Assembly (NCBI GenBank): GCA_963675945.1 | Contig: OY780932.1 | Span: 3,038,001 to 3,102,000, forward strand | Direction: 5' to 3' | Length of the DNA stretch: 64,000 nucleotides | Source of the DNA: G963556115 sp963675945 | GTDB taxonomy: Bacteria > Planctomycetota > SZUA-567 | In this document: positions 9,401-17,983 of the stretch, piece by piece | Numbering within the stretch: position 1 is the first letter of the stretch | How the letters are laid out: each line of letters begins with the position of its first letter | Translations under genes and position numbers: made by a program | Notes under the pieces: model-generated | Told to the model about the DNA's origin: nothing | Seen by the model: the letters and a program-made list of their open reading frames with translations, nothing else | Databases searched by the model: none

Positions 9401-9948
9401 GTTGCCTCACAGCAATTCGCATGCCCGATATCAATGCACATTCCGACATGACTCGAACTCTCAACCTCAAGCTGTCCCAGTTCAGCAAAGAACTGATTAA
9501 AATGCTCAGGAGAATGCAGCGGCGTATTCTCAATAGCAAGCCCCAGTCCACGAACATGAGTAGCAATAATAGCCGGCTCCAGAGCTTTGACAAATTCTGT
9601 TACCCCAGAACTGACATCCAGATGTACATTGACCAATGCCGCCCCGATATTATCAGCAATAGTTATCGCCGCAAAGATATCCTTCATCCCCGGATGGGTA
9701 AGCGGCGTACCAAGACAGGACGCATGCACCGAGTAGCGTATGCCCAGGCTACATGTGAGCGCTTTTAGTTCTGCGGCTCTCTGCGTACTAACATCTAAGT
9801 AATCCCAACCACTACTTGAGCCATCATCATAGTGCTTCTTATCGCTGAACCACTCAAACGCCGTAAACCCATGCTCTAATGCGTATTTGAAAGGTTCTTC
9901 CGGATCACCGGTAAAGAAAGCGGTCTGGTTGCCAACAAAGATACTCAT
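6439..9948 (-). CDS. TIM-barrel isomerase-like domain fused to a phosphoglucan, water dikinase-like enzyme
   Basis: The 1169-residue protein has two parts. Residues 1 to about 270 form a sugar isomerase/epimerase-like TIM barrel with GLAIENTPLH, MCIDIGHANC, IHAHVHENWG and LIMEQWPEE as likely metal-site strands. From about residue 330 to the end it resembles glucan, water dikinases: a central helical region, the phosphohistidine motif HLSHLGVRAR (H780), which is the plant PWD version, and a C-terminal ATP-grasp/PEP-synthase-type domain with RSSSSGEDLKGFAGAGLYDS and the final IVQSRPQ. Dikinases of this class move the beta-phosphate of ATP onto glucose units of a glucan. Plant PWD carries a CBM20 at the N-terminus; here a TIM barrel takes its place. 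It starts 1 nt after the stop of the GWD-like gene. Confidence 0.8.
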   Translation of the reverse strand: MSIFVGNQTAFFTGDPEEPFKYALEHGFTAFEWFSDKKHYDDGSSSGWDYLDVSTQRAAELKALTCSLGIRYSVHASCLGTPLTHPGMKDIFAAITIADNIGAALVNVHLDVSSGVTEFVKALEPAIIATHVRGLGLAIENTPLHSPEHFNQFFAELGQLEVESSSHVGMCIDIGHANCCEATRNDYIGFINQLSPEVNIIHAHVHENWGDSDSHLPLFTAASKDNDAGVRLFIDILKERGYAGSLIMEQWPEEHELLDTIFERLKAMLGDTAARLQCPIEVTSEVVDYSTEIEQSAAVETEEPEYRTISRSGVVEADSWALKEIIKFSATRKSWRRRLEAVKDLFINHEELSNSDLAAVMVYLRFLSTAEIPCVEDGGHFRPCHHAQAALDIEEAISKFRNESNAWILRRIYPYLPSHAEEFMRHEPLTRIRDIAHRNDIPKELKLDIKHNLQNKLHRSAGPEDLKTAERILGVITVAGADYSPDFVREFKVFYEELKEFFNAEGLQRRLLKLKEKDTELVGVIDDFVALSNAADPIARATEAWKVRSRFKEFAASSKLDYLAEIRLADIELEDFAFATISEAINELPKDGKLTREYFAIILIALQHIVLSEFMVEESRAILTDFSAWEKDVLADSGRLELLRLWASVQRGLRLCSTYADIVNLEFTGAVVALGKAFRIPQHAVEVYCEGDIRANIIFQFSRILGRAQRLLRAELEFAPWSVVNGGLAKGKMIEASSLEEFEDIEGEYLVLLRQAQGDEEIPDSVKGILLFHPIAHLSHLGVRARSGGVPFAAAEEVSAFSAYKELIGSEVVLEFTQDGISRIEEGVEVEAPHKTEIVIPEVNLCPEIKILYPDEIISSCCGAKAGASAELYNLSTKFTGFVAPKVMAVPYGVMELCLEADEELKNEYDELLMELDNAPLSELDDVLDDLKDLIQELDVPDTLLIDVAEYFGGDTILAVRSSSSGEDLKGFAGAGLYDSVIGVSIDNLAEALKEVWASKWTRRAVLSRNKYGVAHEKVFMGVLIQEVVEAEFSFVLHTANPVTGMRGEAGIELAVGFGETLASANQAGTPCSLKYSQATSKAEVLRCADISRALALDTAAGGLVARTITYSTFEPFLGDKLIAIASSLSSIGFELEDFFGTPQDIEGAYAHGNYYIVQSRPQAGIAKE

Positions 9949-9949
9949 T

Positions 9950-12900
9950 CTACAATCCTATCTGGGGTCTATTCTGGACAATATAATACTCACCATTCTG
10001 CACAGCTCCTTCAATATCCTGTGCAAAGCCACATATCTCTTCTACCTCAACACCGATTTTGCCGATATTAATACATAGTTCCTCACGGAAGGACGGCTCA
10101 ACCAGCAGTTTTTCAGCTGTATAATCCAAGGTGCGCAACTCAGGCTCATACGCAAGATAGCTGTCGTACAGACCGGCTCCGGCGAAGCCCTCAAGATCTT
10201 CTCCGTTTGAATCAGACCTAAAGATCACGCCACCGCCAAACAAGCCCTGGCTCTTTCCAGGCAGAGAACTAATATTGATTGCTTCTGTATTCTTATTATA
10301 AGTAAAACCAAGTGAACGCCCCGGATAGTTCCCCACCAGAGTCTCACCCATACCGAGCACAACCTCGGCAAATACCTCATCAGGATTGCCCGTAATCGGG
10401 TTTACCGTATGAATAACAAAAGCATAATCCGCTCGTACCACCTGCTGCACCAGAACCGCCATCTGTAGTTTTTCATGTGCCAAGCCAAGATGCTTGCGGG
10501 AGAAGTAAGCCCGATTATTCCACTTCGAAGCCCAGACCCGCTTAACCGCCAACCAAATCTCTTCCCAACCGGTATCTGCAAAATCACACCCCTGCCAGAC
10601 AGAGAGAAAAGCATCCTTGAATCCAAGCGGTTCATGAAAACGCAGAATAAGCTGGCGCAGCTTTTCCAGGCTAGCATCGGTGTCCTCTTCAGCCAACTGT
10701 ATCAGACTATTATACTCGGTGACAAATTCAAGATTCTCTTTGGCCGCCAGCGCAGCTTCAAAGCTGCCAAACGGTACCGCCATAGACATCGGTAATTTCA
10801 TCCAGTCAGATAGCTTCCCTAAAAGAATATTGAGGTTATTGGATTTTCCGCCGAGTATCTCCCGCGAGAACTCCTCACGCGGAACCGCCCACTCATGGAA
10901 AGGACGAATCTTCACCGACGACACATCAAACTTTTTCACCGCATTCGTGAGATGTTGCTCATGCCCTTCCTTGTACCTGATCCCGCCTGTAGGCGTCGAT
11001 GCCAACACAATACTCTTGCCGCTAAGAGCCTGTACGTCTTGCCAGATTTCATCCTCAAAGCAAGCGCCAAAGACAACGCCCAAATTTCGGGTACGTACCG
11101 AGAGGTGCGAGACCAAATCCGGCGCCTCGCGGGCAATTATACCGACTACGCCGCTAGGCACCTCCTCATCACCGCCAACCACCTCGGTAATAAGCACTGT
11201 CGGTTCAGAATAAACGACCGACTCAACCTCATGCAGGTTGCGCACCGCGATCAACCTACCGGAAGCACTTCCCGGGCCAATCACCTGCCAACCACCCATT
11301 CCTGCCGCCTGCCGCAAATGCTTCAGCATAGCGTGAACAATTTTCGAGAGCGGGAAACTCTCACCGCCACGCACCGTCTCCTCAGCAAATAATTTTACCG
11401 CCCAGTCATCACATTTACATGCGGACCCGATATAATCCGCAACCGGCTGGATAAACCCTGAGACCGCAGCAGCATCGCCCTGCACCACCCGCGCCAACCT
11501 TTCAGCTATGGTAACCCCCTCAAGCGCAGACAATCCAGTCAAATTAATCGTATCCGCACATAACCTATCCCAGTGCTTCTCAGCAATATCAAGTTCTTCG
11601 GATTCTTTCCCTGCCAGAGACATCTGTGCCAAGGCAAATGACATATTCTCAACCAGACGCGGATAATCATCCTGATTTATCGTTTCAAAATCCCGACGTA
11701 CGAGATCTTCAAGCGCCATATCAAGATATACCAGATCAAGTATCTCCTCATCACCACCAGCACTATTGACCCGTCCAGCCAACTGCTGTCGAAGCGCAAT
11801 TGTCCGCTCAATACGCCTCTCTGGAGAACTAAGAAGCGAACGTACAGCGCCTGCAAGCTCCCCTCCGATCAGCCGTTCGGCTCTACCTACTGCAGTTGCA
11901 AGTTCTGCTCCACCATGTACCGTCTGAAGTATCCCAAGATAATTCTCAAAGTCTCGAATCAATGAATCTTTGGCCTCCGCGCGAAAATCTGGAGCAGTCA
12001 CGATTGGCCGATCATAGCTCTGCATCCGTTCTTTGGATACGCCATTCTCCAGAAGGACTTTATAAAATAGCTCAACATCTCCGTTACTTCGAAGGAACTC
12101 CAGGTACGCCTTACAGATTGAGACATCATCAGGCGTAGTATTATTATGTAACTTCTGATGCCACTCCTCCATAAAATGCCCATGTGTCTCCTTTATATGA
12201 TTGCGATGCATAATGTTAAGTATTTCATCACGGATCATCTGCCCCTGACCACCGTCACCGCCGCGCCCGACAGTATTCATAATACGACGAATCCAATACC
12301 TCTCAACAGAATTATCCCTCCAGAGCTGTGCCAGTTTATAGGTAAGTGAACGCTGACTATGAGCTAAATCGCGCGGTTTGGTATTGTAATTCCTCTGCCA
12401 GTCTAGTTGCCGGATAGCGCTGTAACGCAACCAGATAAAGATGATCATCAGAGTTTTACTGGAAATTTTATACCTATTGAGCAGATCCATACAAAGATTA
12501 TATCGGTGCATCAACGTCCAACTCCGATGCCCAGCCTCACAACCGATTATGGTCTCAACCATCTCACCATACTCTTTGGGCAAGAAGTCCGGCGCCATAT
12601 CCTCAACAAACAAGGTTAGAAACAAATTATTGCCTTTGTATTTTATCCACTTATCATCATCTGACTGATACAACAGGAACGCCATAGCTTCTGGCCCCGA
12701 CTTTATCGATCCCAATATCTTCATACTCAGTTTGGACAGCCCTTTTTCCTGGACAAACGATGTCCGCACAGATTTCTCGTCGTAAACCACCGAAATTTTA
12801 TCTCTAAGCGCTACCGGAGGGCAACTCCATTCACTATTAAACCTATCGGTTATGCCCCAATGCAAGAACAGCGCACCAACAACATTAGATACCATGAAGA

Positions 12901-13504
12901 CATTAAAACCCCCATCAATCTCGACTCTTGCCAGAGCCAGATCATCACCGCTATCTAGGCGGTAAATCTTGGTAAAGGTAATTTTCTGCTGCTCACAACC
13001 ACTAAGCCACTCCTGTAATGCCGTTTCCGGCAAGACTTCAGAACGTTCAACATATGTAAGTTTTAGGTTATAGTCATATCTACCGTTCTTCTCATAACGT
13101 TCTTCATCTGGATAATACAGAACAAATTCAAGCGCATTCCATTTGATTGGAGCTCTTAGTGTGAATTTAATTGTTGATACACCTGCATCAATCATAAAAG
13201 GCGTGCGCACAGCCAGTTCGTTGAATTTACTCGTGCCTTCTGCCCAGGAGTTACTCGGTGGCGCTACCCACTGTGATACACCTGCAGCAAGCAACCCCCA
13301 GTGTAAGATACACCGCTTGCTTTCGTTCATGGAGAATACTAAGGAGATACTATCCTCATTATAGTAACTTCTTACGGTCAAAGGGATCCTGTCCTTCCCA
13401 ACAGCAAATTGTTGTTGGGTCTGTTTTACCGTAGATTCCGCTATTACATGCATATATTCCCCTTCATTCAAGACCAGACGAATTTTAAAATAATTATTAT
13501 CCAT
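9950..13504 (-). CDS. Alpha-glucan, water dikinase (GWD-like) with two CBM45-like modules
   Basis: The 1184-residue protein follows the architecture of plant GWD. Two N-terminal repeats each carry the starch-binding CBM45 signature LHWG-x-W-x-PP (around H68 and H215). The central region has GDGGQGQMIRDEILNIMHRN and EEWHQKLHNNTTPDDVSIC, near-diagnostic of GWD. The phosphohistidine motif is SHLSVRTRN (H800), and the C-terminal nucleotide-binding domain has FRSDSNGEDLEGFAGAGLYD and ends YIVQNRPQ. GWD phosphorylates glucose residues, mainly at C6, of crystalline alpha-glucan, using ATP and water. The first ATG (13504) has no Shine-Dalgarno; an in-frame ATG at 13453 follows AAGGGG and may be the true start. 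A TATAAT at 13537-13542 on this strand could be its -10. Confidence 0.88.
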   Translation of the reverse strand: MDNNYFKIRLVLNEGEYMHVIAESTVKQTQQQFAVGKDRIPLTVRSYYNEDSISLVFSMNESKRCILHWGLLAAGVSQWVAPPSNSWAEGTSKFNELAVRTPFMIDAGVSTIKFTLRAPIKWNALEFVLYYPDEERYEKNGRYDYNLKLTYVERSEVLPETALQEWLSGCEQQKITFTKIYRLDSGDDLALARVEIDGGFNVFMVSNVVGALFLHWGITDRFNSEWSCPPVALRDKISVVYDEKSVRTSFVQEKGLSKLSMKILGSIKSGPEAMAFLLYQSDDDKWIKYKGNNLFLTLFVEDMAPDFLPKEYGEMVETIIGCEAGHRSWTLMHRYNLCMDLLNRYKISSKTLMIIFIWLRYSAIRQLDWQRNYNTKPRDLAHSQRSLTYKLAQLWRDNSVERYWIRRIMNTVGRGGDGGQGQMIRDEILNIMHRNHIKETHGHFMEEWHQKLHNNTTPDDVSICKAYLEFLRSNGDVELFYKVLLENGVSKERMQSYDRPIVTAPDFRAEAKDSLIRDFENYLGILQTVHGGAELATAVGRAERLIGGELAGAVRSLLSSPERRIERTIALRQQLAGRVNSAGGDEEILDLVYLDMALEDLVRRDFETINQDDYPRLVENMSFALAQMSLAGKESEELDIAEKHWDRLCADTINLTGLSALEGVTIAERLARVVQGDAAAVSGFIQPVADYIGSACKCDDWAVKLFAEETVRGGESFPLSKIVHAMLKHLRQAAGMGGWQVIGPGSASGRLIAVRNLHEVESVVYSEPTVLITEVVGGDEEVPSGVVGIIAREAPDLVSHLSVRTRNLGVVFGACFEDEIWQDVQALSGKSIVLASTPTGGIRYKEGHEQHLTNAVKKFDVSSVKIRPFHEWAVPREEFSREILGGKSNNLNILLGKLSDWMKLPMSMAVPFGSFEAALAAKENLEFVTEYNSLIQLAEEDTDASLEKLRQLILRFHEPLGFKDAFLSVWQGCDFADTGWEEIWLAVKRVWASKWNNRAYFSRKHLGLAHEKLQMAVLVQQVVRADYAFVIHTVNPITGNPDEVFAEVVLGMGETLVGNYPGRSLGFTYNKNTEAINISSLPGKSQGLFGGGVIFRSDSNGEDLEGFAGAGLYDSYLAYEPELRTLDYTAEKLLVEPSFREELCINIGKIGVEVEEICGFAQDIEGAVQNGEYYIVQNRPQIGL

Positions 13505-13561
13505 AAATTATAACAGTATAATTTTTTTTGGCTAACATTATATCTGTCATATCCTGAAAAT

Positions 13562-13598
13562 AAAAAAAATTAGTAACTACACGCAGTAGTTACTAATT
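13562..13598 (-). terminator. Intrinsic terminator after the GT4 gene
   Basis: A perfect inverted repeat TTAGTAACTAC / GTAGTTACTAA with a 5-nt loop is followed on the minus strand by eight T. It separates the GT4 gene from the dikinase operon, so these are probably two transcription units. Confidence 0.9.
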
Positions 13599-13634
13599 AT
13601 AATGCTAAAAACTAATTTTCATATTAGATAATAA

Positions 13635-14819
13635 TTAATCTGCAAATGAGTTGTCAAGCATATACTGATATACCCCTTCGGTATACGCAGAGACATTGTC
13701 CCAATTGAACATATCTTCACAAGCCCTGCGCCCATTAGCTCCAAGTGCCCTACAATGCTCATGATCAGCGAGCATAGAACCCAGTCCATGCGCTAAACCT
13801 CCAGGATTAGCATCAACAAGGAAACCATTGATATTATGCCAAACAAACTCACGTGGGCCACCGGCATTGGTAGCAACCACAGGCTTCCCTGCCGCCCAAG
13901 CTTCAAGTATAACAATACCAAATGGTTCATTTCTGCTCGGTACCGCTACAATATCTACCGCCCGCATAAGGTCAATATATTTATTACGAGGAAGCGCTTC
14001 AAGGAAAACAATTGAATCGGCCAACCCAAGATCTTGCGCAATAGCCACAATCCGCTCCTTCTCTGGACCGGTTCCTGAGATAATAAATTTGGTCTCAGGA
14101 TAGCTGGCATTCACCATAGGAATAGCCTCTACCAACATATCCATACCCTTCTGCAGACTCATTCTACCGGCCGCGAATACTGTTGGTGCCATAGGCGCAA
14201 TTCCATATTCAGCCTTTACTGCAGCCGGATCGATAAAGCCATCAAAGGCATTATAATTCACCCCATTTGGCACAACATGCACCTTTTCATGAGGCACCGC
14301 ATAGATACGCTCAACCTCTTCAGCGAGGAATCCGCTCACACAGATAATCTGATCTGCATGAAAACAAGCTTCGGCTTCAGCGTCACGAATTTCCTTGGCA
14401 AATCCATCAAAGAAGACATTACCATCACGCCCATACTCGGTAGAATGTATTGAAAACAATGCTTTGATTCCATACTTCTGCATAGTCAATTTCATTGCCT
14501 TGCCGGTCAGCCAGTCATGAGCATGGATAAGATCAAAATGCCCAACCATTGTTGTAATATCAGAGAACTTATCAGCCATGGCTTCGCACATCTTGTCCAT
14601 TGAGGCAATAAAATCATCCTCAACAACCTCATGATCAATTCTATGATAATGCACACCGTCAACCATACTATAACTATCGAGATTTTCTTTACGGCGTGTA
14701 ATCACATGGACTTCATGCCCGCGCCGTTCAAGACCTGCAGCTAATTCTGTAACATGTACACCCAACCCACCCATAAAAATTGAGTGAAGAGATTCCCACG
14801 AGAACATTGCTATACGCAT
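13635..14819 (-). CDS. GT4-family glycosyltransferase (possible glycogen/starch synthase type)
   Basis: The 394-residue protein is a GT-B fold retaining glycosyltransferase of family GT4. The N-terminal domain has the donor/acceptor loop FMGGLGVHVTELAAGL, and HAHDWLTG as in starch/glycogen synthase-like enzymes. The C-terminal nucleotide-sugar domain has AAGRMSLQKGMDMLVEA and the E-x7-E motif NEPFGIVILEAWAAGKPVVAT. No signal peptide or membrane segment is visible. It precedes the two glucan dikinases on the same strand, although a terminator lies between, so a role in making the alpha-glucan they phosphorylate is plausible. Many GT4 enzymes have other substrates; the glucan synthase role is inference. 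Confidence 0.8.
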   Translation of the reverse strand: MRIAMFSWESLHSIFMGGLGVHVTELAAGLERRGHEVHVITRRKENLDSYSMVDGVHYHRIDHEVVEDDFIASMDKMCEAMADKFSDITTMVGHFDLIHAHDWLTGKAMKLTMQKYGIKALFSIHSTEYGRDGNVFFDGFAKEIRDAEAEACFHADQIICVSGFLAEEVERIYAVPHEKVHVVPNGVNYNAFDGFIDPAAVKAEYGIAPMAPTVFAAGRMSLQKGMDMLVEAIPMVNASYPETKFIISGTGPEKERIVAIAQDLGLADSIVFLEALPRNKYIDLMRAVDIVAVPSRNEPFGIVILEAWAAGKPVVATNAGGPREFVWHNINGFLVDANPGGLAHGLGSMLADHEHCRALGANGRRACEDMFNWDNVSAYTEGVYQYMLDNSFAD

Positions 14820-15224
14820 AACTGAATTCCTTTATAAATCAAAACACACAAAAACAACCCCAAAAAACTCAAATTATTATGGCTGCTATGGCCGACACAC
14901 TCAAAAGCTTCTAGTGATTCGAGGAGAAGTTCCTTAAAAGTTTTAAGCAATACCGTAGGCCAAGAATAATAAAAAAAACACCAAAAAGAAGAAGTTAATT
15001 CGAGTATACTTGTTTTGATTCGGAATGTATATCAAAAAAAAACATTAATCAACATTCAAAAAGCAAATATCTAACACTTGACACCATTAAAATCCATAAC
15101 ATGTTGATACAAAACAATATTACATAAACAACTTTTATTAAAAAAAATTAAATTTTAAGATTTAATCTGCTATTCCTCCATTTATTTTCGCTTATAACCT
15201 AAAAAAACAACTAATTTTCACCAC
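14820..15224. other. AT-rich intergenic region, no gene seen
   Basis: About 405 nt between hydF and the GT4 gene, both on the minus strand. It contains long A/T runs and must carry the 3' end of the hydF transcript and the GT4 promoter, but no clear terminator hairpin or well-spaced promoter was found. Confidence 0.4.
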
Positions 15225-16451
15225 TTATAACAGAGATTTATATATTTCTAATGCTGCCGGAAATGGTCTCAATGCGCGTTCGAAAATACCCAGACTATAT
15301 GCTATCGTCAACCCATAATTGGTCACCGGGACCCCCTGCTCCTGGCACTTCAGCAGCCGATTCAACACCTGTCTCCGGTTGGTCATACAGGCGCCACAAT
15401 GAATAACCAGTTTATATTCGGATAAATCCTGCTCAAAATCATGACCCTGCACATGCTCAAAATGCAACTCCCCGCCAACGTACTGGGTAAGCCAACGCGG
15501 TATCTTCACCGTTCCGATATCCTCAGCTATCGGATGATGCGAACATGACTCGGCAACAAGGATCTTATCACCCGGAACGAGTGACTCAATCGCCATAGTA
15601 CCTGCAACCTGTAGATTAAGATCTCCTTTAAAGCGCGCAAAGAGTATCGAAAAACTGGTCATATTAATCTCAGGTGGCGTGTCTGCTGCAACTTTTAAAA
15701 ATGCCTGCGAATCGGTGACAACCAGCTTGGGTGGTTCTTTCAGCCGTGCCAGAGCCGCACGCAACTCCCGTTCTTTCACCACCATGCAGTAACTGTCATT
15801 ATCCAGAATATCCCGAATTGACATTACTTGAGGCAGGATAAGTCTACCTTTAGGCGCTTCTTTGTCTATCGGAACCACGAATACACAGAGTTCCCCCGGA
15901 GGAACAAGATCTCCGAGAATTGCCGGAGTATTAACAAAATCTTCTGGAGCCAGACGGAGTATAGCCTTTCTGACCTCACCAATATTATCCCCGTTTCCGG
16001 CACTAACCTGAAGATAGTCAAGCTCTTGTGCCGTAAGCACCCTCTCCACCTCAGCCGAGAGCTGGATAAGATCAATCTTATTAACAACAACGAGCAATGG
16101 AATCTTACGTTTGTTTACTTCAGCCGCTATAAGTTCTTCAAACTCAGCCCAGGTGTCTCCCTCAGTCACAATTATAGCCAGATCAACTCGATCAAATATC
16201 TGCTTGGTACGTTCATTTCTAAGCTCTCCAAGCATACCCTCATCATCAAGCCCGGCGGTATCAATGAACAACACCGGCCCAATAGGCAAAAGTTCGATAG
16301 GTTTCTCCACAGGATCAGTAGTCGTGCCCGCAATATCCGAGACAATAGAGACCTGCTGCCGAGTTATTGCATTCAGCAGACTCGACTTACCCACATTTCT
16401 CCGACCAAATATTCCGATATGCAGACGCATACCTCTAGGTGCTTTTACCAT
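15225..16451 (-). CDS. hydF: [FeFe]-hydrogenase H-cluster maturation GTPase HydF
   Basis: HydF is the scaffold GTPase on which the two-iron subcluster of [FeFe]-hydrogenase is built before transfer to HydA. The 408-residue protein has an N-terminal GTPase domain with GRRNVGKSSLLNA (P-loop), a DTAGLDDEG switch and NKID. The C-terminal cluster-binding part has the conserved ESCSHHP histidine and HCGACMTNRRQVLNR with two cysteines. Length fits the family. The ATG overlaps the stop of the upstream ceramidase-like gene (TAATG), with GAGGAAGA as ribosome-binding site. HydE, HydG and the hydrogenase itself are not in the window. Confidence 0.95.
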   Translation of the reverse strand: MVKAPRGMRLHIGIFGRRNVGKSSLLNAITRQQVSIVSDIAGTTTDPVEKPIELLPIGPVLFIDTAGLDDEGMLGELRNERTKQIFDRVDLAIIVTEGDTWAEFEELIAAEVNKRKIPLLVVVNKIDLIQLSAEVERVLTAQELDYLQVSAGNGDNIGEVRKAILRLAPEDFVNTPAILGDLVPPGELCVFVVPIDKEAPKGRLILPQVMSIRDILDNDSYCMVVKERELRAALARLKEPPKLVVTDSQAFLKVAADTPPEINMTSFSILFARFKGDLNLQVAGTMAIESLVPGDKILVAESCSHHPIAEDIGTVKIPRWLTQYVGGELHFEHVQGHDFEQDLSEYKLVIHCGACMTNRRQVLNRLLKCQEQGVPVTNYGLTIAYSLGIFERALRPFPAALEIYKSLL

Positions 16452-17848
16452 TATTCTTCCTCTATTCTACCCTGTTTAACCTCTGTATCTTTTCGCAAAA
16501 TTTGTGCTGCAACATCCATTAAAAATTCACCTGCCTGCGCTCCCCCCAATCCCATCTCCCTGGTTGCATAGGTATCTCGATTTGCGTAGGTATCAGCTTT
16601 GGTTGCATACCCCTTCCAACTACCGTTGAAACTTGTTACCAAGATATCCTCATTTTCCTGTAATTCTGTGGTCAACTCTCCGGCAATATCAACCGGCATT
16701 CCGAATAGTGCATACTTGCCAATGCGCAGATAGGAGATATGTACTGGATTATCAAATAACACCGAAGCAAGCACAGGCAAAACTCCCGAATGTGATCCGA
16801 GCAATGCCAGCCTTGCCCGCGGCATAGCAATGGGTAAATACAGACTTGAGATACTGTTTACACTCTCCGCGGGAGTCGCAGCAAAAACCGGCGCCAGGCG
16901 TTCTGCCAGCAGCAGCCCAAGCTTTTCCGCGCCTTCCTGGTGCAAAAATATTGAACGCGCATCCCCTACCGAACCCGCCGCAAAGAGTATCCCCTGTGCC
17001 CCCGTAAGCCGTTTAAGTTCACGACATACTGCGCCGGGATAATCTGCTGCAAACTTATGCACATCCTTTCGCACCACAGTTGCATGGGCTGCATACGCTA
17101 CGAGTACCGCAATAACTCTTGCAGAATCAGCAGCATCCACAAAGCTCAAACCCGTGAGATAAGGATTGACTCCATGGGCTCCACCCTTAAGATCTTCAGG
17201 GTGTTCTTTATAAATTCTATTTTCCAGCCACTCATGCGCATCGGTTTTGAGATACTGAACCCTGGCTTTGACCAGATTTTTGCGCGACGCGATTATTGCA
17301 GAAATAAGTGAGTTCTTCAATGCTTCATAATACTTTGGAGAATACTTGCCATAAAAAAGCTCAAAGAACGGATGTTCAAACCACCCTCCGACTCCCGAAT
17401 GCGTATGTGTCGCCGTAAAATACAATTCGTCCTGTTTGAGCCCGGTTTCATAGCAAATATCAGCTATAATTCTACCCATTAAGAGCATAACATCAGCGCC
17501 CACGATAGTCACCTCCGCCCCGCCGGCTTTAACCGTAATGGCTTTGGCATATAATTTATCAATTGACCCTTCACTAGCCAACGGCTTTCTATCGGTATAG
17601 CCCATTATCGGTTGTCCGGCTTCAACTGCGATTTCAGACTCCCCGTAGCCGACATATAGCTCGCCACTCCCGAGCAACAGTTCAGAACCTTCAAGGTTCT
17701 GCATACTTTGTGTATAATACTCCGTATTGGCAAATTCTTTATCCTCAACCCATACCGGCCCAGTGATAACATACACGAGTGCCAACAGCCAGAGAAGGAA
17801 TACGCAATTTTGGGGAACCATAACTCTTTTTAATATATTTAAAATCAT
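16451..17848 (-). CDS. Neutral/alkaline ceramidase-like exported or membrane-anchored protein
   Basis: The 465-residue protein has an N-terminal hydrophobic segment (FLLWLLALVYVITG) acting as a signal anchor or uncleaved signal. The rest matches the N-terminal domain of neutral ceramidase-like hydrolases: an early YVGYGESEI strand, GADVMLL, THTHSGVGGW and AYAAHATVV as likely zinc histidines, and FAAGSVGDARS in the place of the nucleophile loop. Homologues cleave N-acyl sphingosine, but many bacterial members have unknown substrates, and the active-site loop here is not the textbook NGGDVSPN form. It is coupled to hydF by a 1-nt overlap, an odd pairing functionally. Confidence 0.7.
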   Translation of the reverse strand: MILNILKRVMVPQNCVFLLWLLALVYVITGPVWVEDKEFANTEYYTQSMQNLEGSELLLGSGELYVGYGESEIAVEAGQPIMGYTDRKPLASEGSIDKLYAKAITVKAGGAEVTIVGADVMLLMGRIIADICYETGLKQDELYFTATHTHSGVGGWFEHPFFELFYGKYSPKYYEALKNSLISAIIASRKNLVKARVQYLKTDAHEWLENRIYKEHPEDLKGGAHGVNPYLTGLSFVDAADSARVIAVLVAYAAHATVVRKDVHKFAADYPGAVCRELKRLTGAQGILFAAGSVGDARSIFLHQEGAEKLGLLLAERLAPVFAATPAESVNSISSLYLPIAMPRARLALLGSHSGVLPVLASVLFDNPVHISYLRIGKYALFGMPVDIAGELTTELQENEDILVTSFNGSWKGYATKADTYANRDTYATREMGLGGAQAGEFLMDVAAQILRKDTEVKQGRIEEE

Positions 17849-17921
17849 ACTAGTTTTATCAACCTTATAATCACCGATTCAATAACGCTATTATAATCTA
17901 ATTCAAGTAAATAATCAATCG

Positions 17922-17949
17922 TTGCAATAGCCCTTATAATTCTTATAAT
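17922..17949 (+). promoter_or_regulatory. Sigma-70-type promoter for lptF
   Basis: TTGCAA (17922-17927) and TATAAT (17944-17949) are 16 bp apart, giving a predicted start near 17956, 28 nt before the first possible lptF start codon. Confidence 0.6.
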
Positions 17950-17983
17950 TCATAGGATAAAATATGGAGTATGCTATTTTAAA

